The notes under the pieces were generated by a model, which did not search any database, was not told the origin of the DNA, and saw only the letters and a list, made by a program, of their open reading frames with translations. A program made the translations under genes and the position numbers. Shown piece after piece: positions 33,481 to 44,270 of a DNA stretch of 45,835 nt; within the stretch, counting starts at the first letter, position 1; the number at the start of each line of letters is the position of its first letter. This stretch comes from Haplomitrium mnioides (Eukaryota; Marchantiophyta; Haplomitriopsida; Calobryales), in NCBI GenBank assembly GCA_049999725.1, contig JBNGIS010020321.1:65974-111808 (forward strand), written 5' to 3'.

Positions 33481-35063
33481 ACTAAGAGCTTGATTAGTTC
33501 TAATGGAATTAAAAGCTTCATAAGAATTTGAAGTAGCTTGCTTTATTTAGATGGTATAGTTGATGGGCATTCCTGTAGAATGTTGACAGATTATGGAAGT
33601 TTTGAAAATTTCATGTCATTATATTTTATGAAGAAAATCAAAGCTTAAACTTTGCCTATCAATGGTGACTACGGCTGATGGCCAAAAGCATGAGGTGTTC
33701 TACTTGCACATGCCATTTCTTCTAAGGATTGGCAAAGAGTTTGAAGAATCTATTGATTTTGTTACTCCACCAGTATAATATGACATTATTTTAAACTTGC
33801 ATTGGTTTGAAAATCAATCGACTCAAGTTGATTAGACAAAACGACAAATTCAAGTTACTTTACAAGTATAGAAAATTCTTTTGAAGTGTCCGACATCGTT
33901 GGTAAAAAAGCTCAAATCAATCTAGAATAATTTTTTGATGGAGAAATAGTTGCATGGCTTTGTTGTATGGATTAAACCTATTGTGTACTTGACTAAGTAG
34001 AGAGGGAAATATGTATCGACCGATTATATTTTGAAATAGTTTGGAGATGTGTTTCTAGATGATTTGCCAAAAGGGTTACCAAAGGATCGAGGAATGTCAT
34101 TTGTAATTGAGTTGATGCTAAGAAGTACTCTTTATAATTGGTCTATACACCAACTATTTCAACAAGAGTTGAACGAGCTTTGCAAGACCTTGACAGATCT
34201 TCTTGAAAAGGAATTCATTCACCATAGTACTTTGCCTTGAAGAGCATCGATATTCTTTGTACCAAAGAAAGATGGTGGATTTTGTCTTTGTATAGATTAT
34301 TGTGGTTTGAACAATCAAACAATAAAAAATGCTTATCATTTACCTTGTATTATTATTATTTTAGATCAATTGAGTGGTGTATAATTATTTTCCAAATTGG
34401 ATCTTTGAAGTGGCTATTGGCCAATTCCTATCAAGCCAAGTGATATGTCAAAGATAGATTTTTGCATGAGGCATGAGCACTTTGAGTGGAAAGTCCTTAC
34501 ATTTGGTTTCAATAATGCTCCGACCATATTCATGGATCAAATGCATCAAATTTTTGATGAGTTGTTGGATAATTTAGTTTTAGAATTCTTGAATGATATT
34601 TCTTCTTGTTTTTTAGTAAAATTGAAGTTGAGTATCACGATCATCTAAAAAAATATTACAAAGGTTGTGCAATTGGAAGTTTTATTGCAAGAGATTCAAG
34701 TGCAATTTTTCAAAGCAAGAGGTTACTTATCTAAGGTACAAGATGTCTACAGATGGTATCAAGATGGAAGAAGAGAAAATGAAAGCCATCATAAAGTGGC
34801 CAACACTAAAAGAGGCAAAGGACATTATACCTTTAATAGATTGGCAAGGTTATATTGACGATTCATCTATTATTATGTGTATATTGCAACACCACCTACA
34901 AATCTACTAGGCAAGAAGATCAAGTCTCAATAAACAATATTTTAACACCTCAGAGATGAAGTTGCTTCTTGTTATATTCTACAACCACATGATCCAACGG
35001 TACGTTGTATAGTTGATTTTGATGCTTCTAATTTTGCTACTGGAGCAATTTTATAACAAGAAA
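33480..35063 (+). pseudogene. Ty3/gypsy pol remnant: protease, reverse transcriptase, start of RNase H
   Basis: The region has many stops. 33540-33800 is a protease-like stretch. The reverse transcriptase runs from about 34040 to 34860. LLEKEFIHHS leads to VPKKDGGFCLCIDYCGLNN (34260-34316), then LFSKLDL.SGY, then FEWKVLTFGFNNAPTIF (34480-34530). The catalytic box is altered to FLNDI where YLDDI is usual, so the polymerase site is broken. RNase H begins near 35014 with VDFDASNFATGAIL and is cut at 35063. Confidence 0.75.
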
Positions 35064-35098
35064 CAATCGCTGCTTTGAACTAGAAAGAGGCTACTTAG
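35064..35098. repeat. Left terminal inverted repeat, fragment C
   Basis: Reads caatcgctgctttgaactag then aaagaggctacttagaac inward. It matches the inward readings at 21225 and 31191 with several substitutions. It lies at the left end and those lie at right ends, so the ends are inverted repeats. Confidence 0.55.
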
Positions 35099-35961
35099 AA
35101 CAAGAACTTTTTTTTTGCAAAAAATTGTGATTTTTGAATTCAAAAAATTTTTAAAAAACAAGGTTATTTTTTTAAAACAAATAGTACACTAGTTTTTTGG
35201 ATTTTCTTTTGGTCGTTTCAACAAGCTTGTTAGAGCAAAAGTCAATTTTGTTATGCAAAATCAATCAATATTATTAGTTTTTATTAAAATATTGGAAAAA
35301 TCGAATTTGATGAAAAGCATAAAAATATAGCAAGTTTTTATCAAAAAATTGTATTTATCATTGATTACAATTCTAAACCCAAAAATTGAAATACACGTCA
35401 GACGAAACTTTTTTAAAATAGATTTGACTGCACAAACTCTAGGCGCGTGTAGACATGGTGCTCTTTCAAACTTTTTTGTTGGAAAAAAATTACAAAACAT
35501 AAAGAAAAAACCCAAGAGGACTAGAAGTCAAGGGAATGAGTTTGCAATGGTAAACAAAAAAACAAAGAAAAAAAACATTGCATGGATTTAGAAGCTTTAT
35601 TTCAAATGTCAAGAAAGAAACAAGCTTTCACTTGTAGTTCAAAATCTATGCAATCAAAAGTGAACTTGGGCTTTCAAAAAGGTTCCAGCATTTTAAAATA
35701 TTTCATAGTTCAACGAAGCATATACAAAAACATATGACAGTTCATAATCAAAAAGGCAGTAGCTAATGAGATTGAATTAAGATTCTAAACAAGAAACATC
35801 CTCAAGTTTTAGACTTTATTCAACCAAACAAAGGTCTCAAGATCAACAAAAGAGTCTATGACTTGTGTACAAACAAAGTTGTAATCGGTAGTCTTTGTAT
35901 GAAGAAGCTTAAGAGTTGTGCGTGAGAAGTAGAACTTGTGGAAGGCGTGGACTTCCACCCC

Positions 35962-36175
35962 AAAGTCTATGTGCACATAGGAATCCAAGCTCAACATGTG
36001 AAAACTCCACCTCAAAGTCTCTACGTGCTTAAGAATCCAACCTCAACATATGAACACTCCACTCTAAAGTCTATGCGCGCATAGGAATCCGAACTCGCGA
36101 TCTGAACACTCTACCCCAAAGTCTATGCGCACATAGGAATCCAAACTCACCATCTGAACATTCCACAACAAAGAC
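35962..36175. repeat. 52-bp tandem array with palindromic core, fragment C
   Basis: The string aaagtct starts at 35962, 36014, 36066 and 36118, exactly 52 bp apart, with a degraded unit at 36170. Palindromes include tctatgcgcgcatagg (36070) and, outside the array, tctatgcgcgcataggg at 36247. It is homologous to 11773-12044. Confidence 0.85.
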
Positions 36176-36639
36176 TGACAAGAACCTAGGTTTTAGGTTC
36201 CGTAGAAGAGTTTTTGTACGCTATACATTTTGCTTGCAAATCAAAGTCTATGCGCGCATAGGGTTCACATTTCTACAACCAAGAATACAGATTGTAAGCG
36301 CTCTATTTTTTGCAACAAACTCTAAAACACGCAAAAGATTTCGATTTCGAATTCGAAATCTAAAAGTAAAAACACGTACAAAGCTCTTTATTTGAGTCGA
36401 ACAATGCTAAATTTGGGTTTTATGTTTTACAACAAACTCTTAAAAAGAAAAAAGAAATTAGTCAATTTAGGTAGATGCTTCAACGAGATAATAACCTTAA
36501 ACTCTTCTAGAAAACAATAAAGTTGAAAACAAAATACTTACATTTTGAAGAAGAAAATATTTTTACAAAGCAAATAAAAATATCAACTATAAATTTAAGT
36601 TTCATTTGCACAGAATGACATTCAACTTGGAATGATTTA

Positions 36640-37255
36640 TAGTCAAAAGTTCAAGTTCAAAGAAAAATTCCACAAGTTGTTTAAAAATATTTTCAAGTAC
36701 TTTTTAAAATAATAATCCAAAATTACAATATACTTGAAAATAAAAACTATATAATAAAATTCTTGAATGGCTTTAGTCACTCGTCTCGACTTCTTCGGAT
36801 TCAGCTTCACAAGATTCATCAAGGTTTGCTTGATTTGTCTCAGTGTTAATGATAGTGATTGAATCTCTTTGAAACATTTCAAGATTGAGGATTTTTGTCT
36901 TTCGTACTCAAATAGATTTGCTTTAATAGTAGCTAGAGTAGTTTTCTTCAATTCGTTTTTTCTGGTAAGACAAAAATCAAAAGACTAAATCATGATTTGT
37001 GTCACATTTAGTACATCAATATGTAACTTGGATTTGCATTTCCCTTTTGTTGCTGCTATTTTTTGTGAGAAGTATTGTCTAGAAAATGCATCTTCAGCCA
37101 AACAATCAAACCATTGAACTCATACTCGTTTCGGGTTTGGAAGATCTTCCTCATCAAATGACAAAACTTTGAGAACTTTGGCAACCCAAAATGGTCAGCA
37201 CTTTGGATCTAGAGATGCAACAACACAAATATATTCTAGCTTTCATCTCATGTAG
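36640..37255 (-). pseudogene. DUF7869-type protein, C-terminal tail (fragment C)
   Basis: On the minus strand, PFWVAKVLKVLSFDEED and VQWFDCLAEDAFS are followed by KKTTLATIKANLFEYERQKS, which is almost the same as in copy A (12600-13060). The upstream coding part is displaced by the LTR retrotransposon. Stops are present (V.VQWF). Confidence 0.6.
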
Positions 37256-39480
37256 TGTCAACCGGTGCTTTGGAGCACTCAAGCAGAATTCATGAAATCA
37301 GAAGCATCAGCGGCACAATAATCCTTGGCAAGTGTGAAGGCCTATTAGGAGCCACGGATTGCCCTCAAACAGCTATTAAGAGCATGGCGCATGAGTCCTC
37401 GGAGGGAAACATGATCATGGCGGAAGAGATTAGGAGGGGACCAAGATCGCCAGCCAGACGAAGGGCCACCTTTCAAAATTCGAAGCAGGCCAATAAGAGC
37501 CCGTGTGTGAGAGGGGAATGCGAGAATTGGAGCTTGGGGAGAAGGAAGAGAGCGGCCACCTATGGCGAAGCGAAAACAGGAGGAAGAAGAACGGATCCAC
37601 AACAACGAAATTCGAAGGCACTCCGAAGAAAGTCAGATCGCGGGGGTATTGCAGCGGCCACAAATCGGGAAGCAAGGATCAGGAGCTGAAAAGAGGAGGT
37701 GAGATCATCACGAGGGAGAGCAAGGCCAGGGAAGAGGGACGCCTCGATCCCGCAAGCAGGAGCGCGCTCTGCAAGGGTCGATCAAACTCTTCTATTCGAG
37801 TCTGCAAATCCTATCAGAAGTGTGGAGTCCTCGGAAGGTCCCGCGAGATTCCACGGAAACGTGGCGTCTCCAGAGCACTTTGTGGGATTCTAGGGATGAC
37901 GTGGCGGCACCAAGAGGCCCGAGAATCTGCGAAAAGTCACCTCCCTAAATAGGGAGCCCACTTAACCGGGTTCCGATTTGTCTTACGATGTGGGGACCCC
38001 GGTTAAGAGGAATCCGCGAGGAATTCAACTGGGGAGTAAGGAAGAAGGCTCGAAACAACAACTTATCGGGGATCTAGCCAAAGGAAAATGAAGAGTGTCG
38101 AAAGGATGATACATCGAAGATCCGAGCGGAGGAGGAGCGAGGAAGCCGAAGGGGCGACTTAGCGCGGATCCGTAAAAAAGAAACACAGAGGAGAGTTGAA
38201 AGAGGGACAGATCACCGAATTGGCCGATGAAGAGCGAGTGAAGGCGAAAAGATGACTTGTCAGCGATCCAATTCAAACGATGTACATCAATGGCAAAACG
38301 GTAACCCATTGCAAACCATCCAACGGGAAGGAGTCTGAGCCAGAATGGCGATAGGGCGCCTATCTGGTGGGGGAAAATGAGGGGTACGCCGAAAAGACGA
38401 TCTATTGGCGAATCGGCGAGCAAGATGATGGCGGCCAAAAAATCAAGATAACGTCGGTGCGACCGACGGAGGAGCAAGCGGCGCCAAAAGGGTGATTCAA
38501 CGCTGATCCGACATCACAAGGGTGAAAGTTCGATGGGGTGCGGCCGGCATTCGAAAGTTTGAAAGGGGCGAACGGTCTGAAAGGGCCTTGTAGTTCTTAT
38601 ATCAAGCTTTTAAAAATGTTAACGAAGATAGCCTCGGGCGCGCGCATAGTTCTTGCTTCGAAGGTATGATGAAACGGCGACATCGGCAAAGTTCTTATTC
38701 GGCGAGCAGGGTAAGTCTACAGCGACTCTTCGGACTACGTGGCGAGCGCATGGAGTCTGCGGGAGGGCTTTGGAAATGTGGCGCGTTGGGGAGCTTAGTA
38801 GGGTTTCCGAAGGTCAACTTCGAAAGAAAGGTCCACGCGGCGGTCTGCCTACCCCTTTGCGGGGCGGCATCGGACGACGTGGCGCCTTGAGAAGTACGCA
38901 AGGGGTTCCGTGAGTCAACCTCGGAAGGAAGTCAGCCAACGATCCGCCTACCCCTTTGCAGGGTGGCGTCGGACGGCGCCCTTCGGAGGACGTGGCGACT
39001 CTAAGGACCCCGAAGCAACTCATGGGACACGCGGTGCAAGGAGAAGAGTTCATCGGACCTCGTGCAACGTACGGGTCAACTGCGGAAGGAGCGGTCAGCG
39101 CAATGGTCAGCCTACCCCCTTGTGGGGCGGCGTCAAACGGCGGTGCAGCGAACGACATGGCGCAAGGAGAAAAAAGAGGGATTTGCGGAGGAATCTGTGG
39201 AGATTCTGTGGACTGGGTTCAGTGGGGCACTTCAAAACTTGGTTCCGAAGAGCCTATTCGGACTTGGTTCTACGGAAATCTGCAAAATCTCTTCCTGCAA
39301 GATTCCTCGGAGCTCCCCGTAAAATTACCGTTGTACTTGTCTTTCTCGATCAACTAAAGAGACACACGGCTCGATTTCCCTTCCCGTTGTAATTGAATTA
39401 ACTGACGATGAAGCCACACGTCACATTCTCTCACTTCGAGCTCAACGGCCATAACGACTATTCATTGGATCGGGGCTCGG
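37256..39480 (+). repeat. 5' LTR (right boundary approximate)
   Basis: Starts TGTCAACCGGTGCTTTGGAG. Bases 37256-38820 align with 44271-45835, both 1565 bp, at roughly 90 percent identity over the first 200 bases by eye; most differences are transitions. The LTR must continue past 38820, but its end cannot be fixed because the 3' copy is cut by the window edge. About 39480 is a guess, with a U5-like ttgtacttgtctttctcgatc at 39330 and the CA of attca at about 39465. Open frames of 144-160 codons here are not supported as genes. Confidence 0.7.
38842..39150. repeat. Three GC-rich subrepeats inside the LTR
   Basis: The string gcctacccctttgcggggcg and its variants occurs near 38847, 38950 and 39109, each followed by gcgtcggacggcg-like bases and preceded by a tcaacctcggaag-like block. 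This indicates internal duplication within the LTR. Confidence 0.75.
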
Positions 39481-39595
39481 GGGATCAGCACACGATGGGG
39501 GTATACATCAATGGCATTCGATTATGTTCAGGTTGATGCATAGGCAATCTCAGGGCACGAGGCGACTGCACGGGAAGGGGAATCGCAATGAGGGA

Positions 39596-40180
39596 GGCTA
39601 GATTGGGAATTTAGTAAGAAGACCACGTGAAGCAAGGGTATTAGCTCTAGGGAGCCAAGGGGATTCAGAGGAGGACTAGAGGGGCGCCAAGGATTGCAAA
39701 GTGAGGAGCTCTGAATGGTTGGGCAATCCAAGTGACCTCATCCTTGCTGGTGGACCAGAACGGAGGGGGACTGATACGGGGTCTCGAAGGGATTCTAGTC
39801 GGCTAAGACTTCGGGAGAGGCCACCATGGGAGGACATGGGGTCGTCTTTGCGCATTCTCTGTATAGAAGCATCACGATCTGAGGACAAAGAAATTGCAAC
39901 AAGGGGCGGCTGGAGTGAGAATTCAGTGAAGAACTATGTGAAGCAGGGGTACTAGCTCCAAGGGGCCAGGGGGATTCAGAGGAGGACTGGGGTAGCCAAG
40001 GATTGCAAAATGAGGAGCTCTAGATGCTCAAGCGATCTAGGTGACCTCATCCTTGCCGGTGGACCAGAGCGGAGGGGGACTGATACGATAGTTTGAAGGG
40101 ATTCTGCCCAATTATACCTTCGGGAGAGGCCACTAAGTGAGGAGCTTGGGGTTGTCTCTGCCATTCCTTGTGTGTGATCA
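39596..40180. repeat. 312-bp tandem duplication in the leader
   Basis: Unit 1 (39596-39907) and unit 2 (39908 to about 40180) share gccaaggattgcaaa, gacctcatccttgc, ggtggaccaga and cggagggggactgatac in the same order, 312 bp apart. Unit 2 is incomplete on its right. It lies between the 5' LTR and gag. Confidence 0.8.
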
Positions 40181-41318
40181 ACCCAAAGTGTTCGGAGTGG
40201 AGCTGAGAGGGAGGGGCTGCGTTAGTGCCAGTGCACTGCGCGAGATGACTCGTCGAGGCTTGGGGTTGGTGTGAGCTACTTGTAGCTGGGAAAGCTGTCT
40301 TCCAAAGATGGAAGTCAAAGAAACTCTCTTCCTAGCGTGAGGAAGTAAAAGCAAGGCTTCTCGCGAGGGAAGTTAAAAAACTATCTAGAGAGGAGGATGT
40401 GTGCGTGGTTGCTGGGCTGCAGGTTGTAAGGCAATAGGGATTCATAAGGGAAGTACCAGTTGGTGGAAATCCAGAGGGCCTTCAAGGACTCTATTTTCTC
40501 TTGCACATATTGTATAAATTGTTTGTTCATATATGTGTAGATTAGATTTCCATTTTGCATTGTGTTCTAGAGTTTTATTAGCTTAGCAAACATCATGATA
40601 GTTGAGCAGACCCTAGGAACAGCCTTGAAGGGGGAGTCCAATCTGTTGACACAAGTCTGGTATCCTTAGGGTAAATGCTCTCTGTTATGATTCTGTTGCA
40701 TAGATTAGGACTTAGTGCATTCTAGGATAGTTAGGAATATGTGGACCAGTTCTGTGACCACTTTGAGAGGGGGAGTCCAAACCTCTGGTAGTGTTCAGTT
40801 GTGCAGGTCACCAACACCATTCTGCCCAAGCACAAATAAGGTGACAGGGTCTAAGTCATTGGGTCCTATGAATAAAGCGGAAGAATCACACACAGATCAC
40901 TTAGAGGTATGAATGTGGACTTGGGGGGTTGCATGAGTGACTAACTTGAGTATAAGAAGAAGAAGAGTGAGAGGTGCATATAAGGTCTATAAGGCGAGGA
41001 AGCGTCCTTAAGGTTTGAAAGCGATAACTGGTAAGGGGCCATCTCAAAAAAGAACCTGAAAGCCCGTAAACTGTCCTCTCCTGTACTCAAAACAGGACCT
41101 AAAAAGGTTAAGGCCAAAAACATGAGAGCGACATAAATTTTTGACGCTAGAAGGAGGGCCAAAGGTTTGAAAGCCTAAGGCGTGAAGGCCAAGGGTTTGA
41201 AAAACCTGAGACCAACCCGAACCAGAAAGACCACTTTGTGTTCAAGAGACTCAAGTCAATCTGTGAGAAGGTTACTTCTGAGAAACAGAGCAATTGGGGT
41301 TGAGTCTGTTGAGGAAGA
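40181..41318. other. Leader of the LTR retrotransposon, no frame recognised
   Basis: This stretch between the tandem duplication and the first gag ATG has only short frames. A TGGTATCC string near 40660 resembles only the first seven bases of the initiator-tRNA primer site and is not convincing. Confidence 0.5.
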
Positions 41319-42896
41319 GTGGCGGAAGGAAGGAACCCCTGGGTGGAATTGGTAGTGGCCAGTGGAGGTATGGCCAACCCAGTACCACCATTTGGACTTC
41401 GGGGAAGGTTCAAATACAGGTCCTTCAAGGGACGCTCGAAGGATGACCCAGATGCATGGTTGGACGACCTTGAAAACACTGCAGCGGAAAATGGAGAAGC
41501 CCATGTGAAAATTGGAATCCTGCATGCAGTTTTGAAAGGAGAAGCCCAACCATGGTACAAGGATTTGTTGGATAATATCAAAAAGGACTAGCAAACATTC
41601 AAAGCAGCCTTTTTAGCAGAATTCTGAGGGATCGGAGAAGAGACTGAGGCACTGATCAAGATGGGTCAGCTCAAGATGAAGAAAAAGAAATCTGTGAGGA
41701 AATTCCTCCAACGGTTCAAGAAGGTGGCGAGGAAGTTGAACCCGCCAGCCACTGACGGGATGCTCACAGCATGGTTCTTAGCGGCTCTACCTAGAGGAAT
41801 TGGGACATGGGTAAGACAAGCGGATCCACAGACTTTGGAGGACGCTGTCAATGCAGCTCGATCCCATGTGAAGGCTGCCCTCACCAGTTCCCGAAGAAAA
41901 GCACGGGCCAGATACGACTCTAATGATTCTTTGGACGCCTCGGACAATGATGATGAAACAAATTAGAGTTCCGAGTCCTCCTCGGAAGGCGAGAATGAGT
42001 CGAGCAGTAGTAGCTCAGACAAGGAATGGTCATCCAGGAGGAAGAAGAAGAAGAAAGACCTGAAGAAGAAAAAGCAGGTCAAGGAGGTGCATCCTCGCAA
42101 GGGGGCCAACAAGGGGAGATATTAGAAAACTGAACCCAAACCTGAGGCTAGCAAGAAGCCAAAGAGGAGGGATCGAATTGATGAGCTGAGCGTCAAGTTG
42201 GAGGCGATGAACATCCTCCTAGCAGGGATCAAATCAGAGGGACGACCCCTGCCGACTCGGAGAGTTGGAGTCTAGTGTGTCCAATGCAAGCAACACGGAC
42301 ATTCCCCCCAAGAATGTCTGAATGACTCCAATGTTGTGCAATATGTAAGGGAGGAAGCACTAGAGTACGTGAGACAAGAGGTGGAGTTTGTCTTGGAGGA
42401 GGCCCCAAACACAATGTATCAAATCAGCGGGGGACCTTGGACAATTCTGAGCTGGCCTGCAGGAGGGAATGCAACATCTATGAATCAGTGGGCTGCTACT
42501 CGACCACCCAAGACAACAATCATGGTGTGTTGGAATTGTGGCCAACCTGGTCACATTTCAGCAAGTTGTTTGGAGCCGCGTAAGAGCAATTATAGGCAAC
42601 CGCCTCCCCTTTTCTTCGAATGAAAAACGGAGGGGCATGTAGCCATGAATTGCCCGCACGGAAGGCCAGATGCTGCCTCTGAGCCAAGCTTGAATCCTCC
42701 TCCCCCCACAAATGTCAATTTGATCACTCTAGACATGGAAGAGGAAGCCGAGTTGCCAAGCTGGGAGACTCCAACTTCCGAGGATTGTTTTCAGGTGATC
42801 ACCAAAGGCAAGGGCCAAGGCCCCAAAGAGGAGCCAGAGGAAGTCCGAGCGCATAGCTTAGAAGGGAGTAGCTCGAGCGGCCTCGCCTCGAATTGA
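41319..42896 (+). pseudogene. gag of the LTR retrotransposon (three CCHC knuckles, six in-frame stops)
   Basis: One unshifted frame of 526 codons runs from ATG 41319 to TGA 42894, interrupted by stops at 41589 (TAG), 41625 (TGA), 41964 (TAG), 42123 (TAG), 42273 (TAG) and 42621 (TGA). Contents in order: capsid-like part with DPDAWLDDLE, QPWYKDLLDN and FLQRFKKVARKLNP; a Ser/Asp-rich acidic stretch (41925-42030); Lys-rich stretch; knuckles CVQCKQHGHSPQEC (42276-42317) and CWNCGQPGHISASC (about 42527-42568); and a third broken knuckle ending KTEGHVAMNC. The gag would package element RNA in particles. The stops make this copy inactive. Confidence 0.8.
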
Positions 42897-43668
42897 TTCG
42901 GATTATCAGAGGGATAATCTAAAATGGTTCTATCCCGAGCAGTAAGATCAGGTGAAAAAGCAATTGGCGGCTTTGGAGGCTCTAGAAGAGGAGCAAGCTG
43001 CCGAAGAGACCCTCAAGGAGGTCCTGAAGCAGTAGAGGGGAGCACGGGAGAAGGTTGCAGCTGCGGAAGAGAGGGCGAAGCCCAACCCCTACAACATTCA
43101 AGCGGACGTATGAAATTGCCTTGTCACTACCACAGTGGGACAACTAATCAAGAATAGCCCACTGTATCAGAGACAACTCCGTGAATTGTTGATCGGGGCA
43201 AAGAGGAAGAAAAGGCTACCCAAGGTGGGAGCTCTAGCAGACCTGCAACTAATCAGTGAAGACAAGGGAGCCCTGGAGATCGACATCCAGATCACGGGGT
43301 GCACACTGTCTTTAGTGCCCGTAGATGGAGGCCGAGCAGGAGTCAACATTATGGTGGAGGAGACAGCACACAAGTTGGGATTCACGGAATTCCAGCCTAC
43401 AACCAAGATCATGAGGCTGGCGGATGGGTCACGAGTAAAGCCACTAGGCTCTCTTCTTCAAATTCCAACCTTCATAGGGGGAAAAGAGTTCAAATTGAAT
43501 TATCTGGTAATGCGACTCGCCAAAGCTTCTCCTTATCGAGTGTTGATAGGAAGGCCGTGGCTGTATGGGGCCAAAGTAATGCACAACTGGGGGAACTCCA
43601 CATTGGTGTTTGTCCCCGACAAAACGACGGTGCACTATGGTCCAGTTCCTCACTTGGGGGAAACGTAA
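42897..43668 (+). pseudogene. Retropepsin-like protease of the LTR retrotransposon
   Basis: After a frame change near 42896, a coiled-coil-like segment (QVKKQLAALEALEEEQAAEE, 42945-43010) with stops leads into an open 178-codon frame at 43135-43668. It holds LVPVDGGRAGVNIM (43312-43350), where VDGG is the plant Ty3-type variant of the D-S/T-G active site. Further on are LADGSRVKPLG and YRVLIGRPWLYG, the second conserved protease motif. This is the expected size and order for a gag-linked protease. The following sequence shows no polymerase. Confidence 0.75.
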
Positions 43669-44216
43669 CCTAAGGCAAATTACGACAGTGAGTGGTCTGA
43701 GGCAGAGGACGATTCGGAGTACCACTACTAGGTGCAATTGGTGAGTGAAGCAACAAAGGAAGATCTGTTGGAGGAGGGTGTGGTGTCTGTCCACCAAAGT
43801 GAATTATCAGCCTATGACAGACCAGAGCACCGGTGGAGGAAATCAGCAGTAGATGGGGCCAAGGGTGAGGACACCATGATCCGAAGAGAAGGCAGGTCCG
43901 AATTGTCTCATCGGATGAAGAAAGCGAACACGGGGAGGTCCGAAGAAGCTCATTGGGAGCCAGGCAAAGTTCGACTGGCTACTCTTATACCACCAGAAGG
44001 CACTAGGGGGCGCTTCAACAAATGGAAGAGGTATGAGGATCAAGAGAAAAACGAGGGCCCAACTGGGACCCCATCAAGGGTGTCCAACCAGCGCAGGTAA
44101 GTTGTTTGTGTGTGTGTGCATGTGTGTTTTGTGGGGCGGGGGGGGGTGTTTCATGGGGTTTGTTTTGCAAGAGATACAGAGTCAAGGCAACGACCAGCAG
44201 TAGAGGCACCAAAAAA
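43669..44216 (+). other. Short spacer between protease and 3' LTR
   Basis: A 122-codon frame at 43732-44100 continues the acidic, charged style of the polyprotein (ATKEDLLEEGVVSVHQSELS) but has no reverse transcriptase motif. GT and G runs occur at 44104-44150. The normal 3-4 kb pol region is absent. Confidence 0.6.
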
Positions 44217-44230
44217 TTGAGGGAGAAGAA
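44217..44230 (+). promoter_or_regulatory. Polypurine tract candidate
   Basis: The run ttgagggagaagaa lies 40 bases before the point where LTR similarity begins (44271) and directly before GTGTGTTCGCGG. If the LTR truly starts at 44232 (TGTGTTCG), the 5' LTR is missing its first 39 bases; if at 44271, this tract is slightly displaced. Confidence 0.4.
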
Positions 44231-44270
44231 GTGTGTTCGCGGGGACGCGTCACACTTGAAAAGGTAGTTA

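Larger units (their letters stand above)
32325..35063 (+). mobile_element. Ty3/gypsy retrotransposon, decayed, 3' part missing
   Basis: An LTR-like block (32325-32610, shared with 7050-7425) is followed by gag, pol and then a sudden stop in the RNase H region at 35063, where fragment C begins. No 3' LTR or integrase is present. Confidence 0.65.
35064..37255. mobile_element. Fragment C: left end of the DUF7869/methyltransferase transposon
   Basis: It starts with a terminal repeat at 35064 and continues through about 0.8 kb of AT-rich DNA not shared with copy A. From 35850 it is homologous to 11657 onward of copy A, including the 52-bp array and the DUF7869 tail. Homology ends exactly at 37255 (catgtag), where the GC-rich LTR begins; in copy A the same sequence continues past 13090. 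The element interrupts a Ty3/gypsy RNase H domain on its left. Confidence 0.65.

Noticed and set aside
36643-36951. 102-codon minus-strand frame as a stand-alone gene
   Set aside because: It is the tail of the DUF7869-type pseudogene, with the same sequence in copy A at 12600-12790, followed by AT-rich non-coding DNA.
37255-39392. Several open frames of 80-160 codons in the GC-rich 5' LTR
   Set aside because: They lie in LTR sequence, overlap on both strands, and the corresponding 3' LTR frames differ by many replacement changes or stops. High GC content alone produces long frames.
40655-40675. Primer-binding site for initiator tRNA (TGGTATCC)
   Set aside because: Only about seven bases match and it lies over 1 kb from any plausible LTR end.
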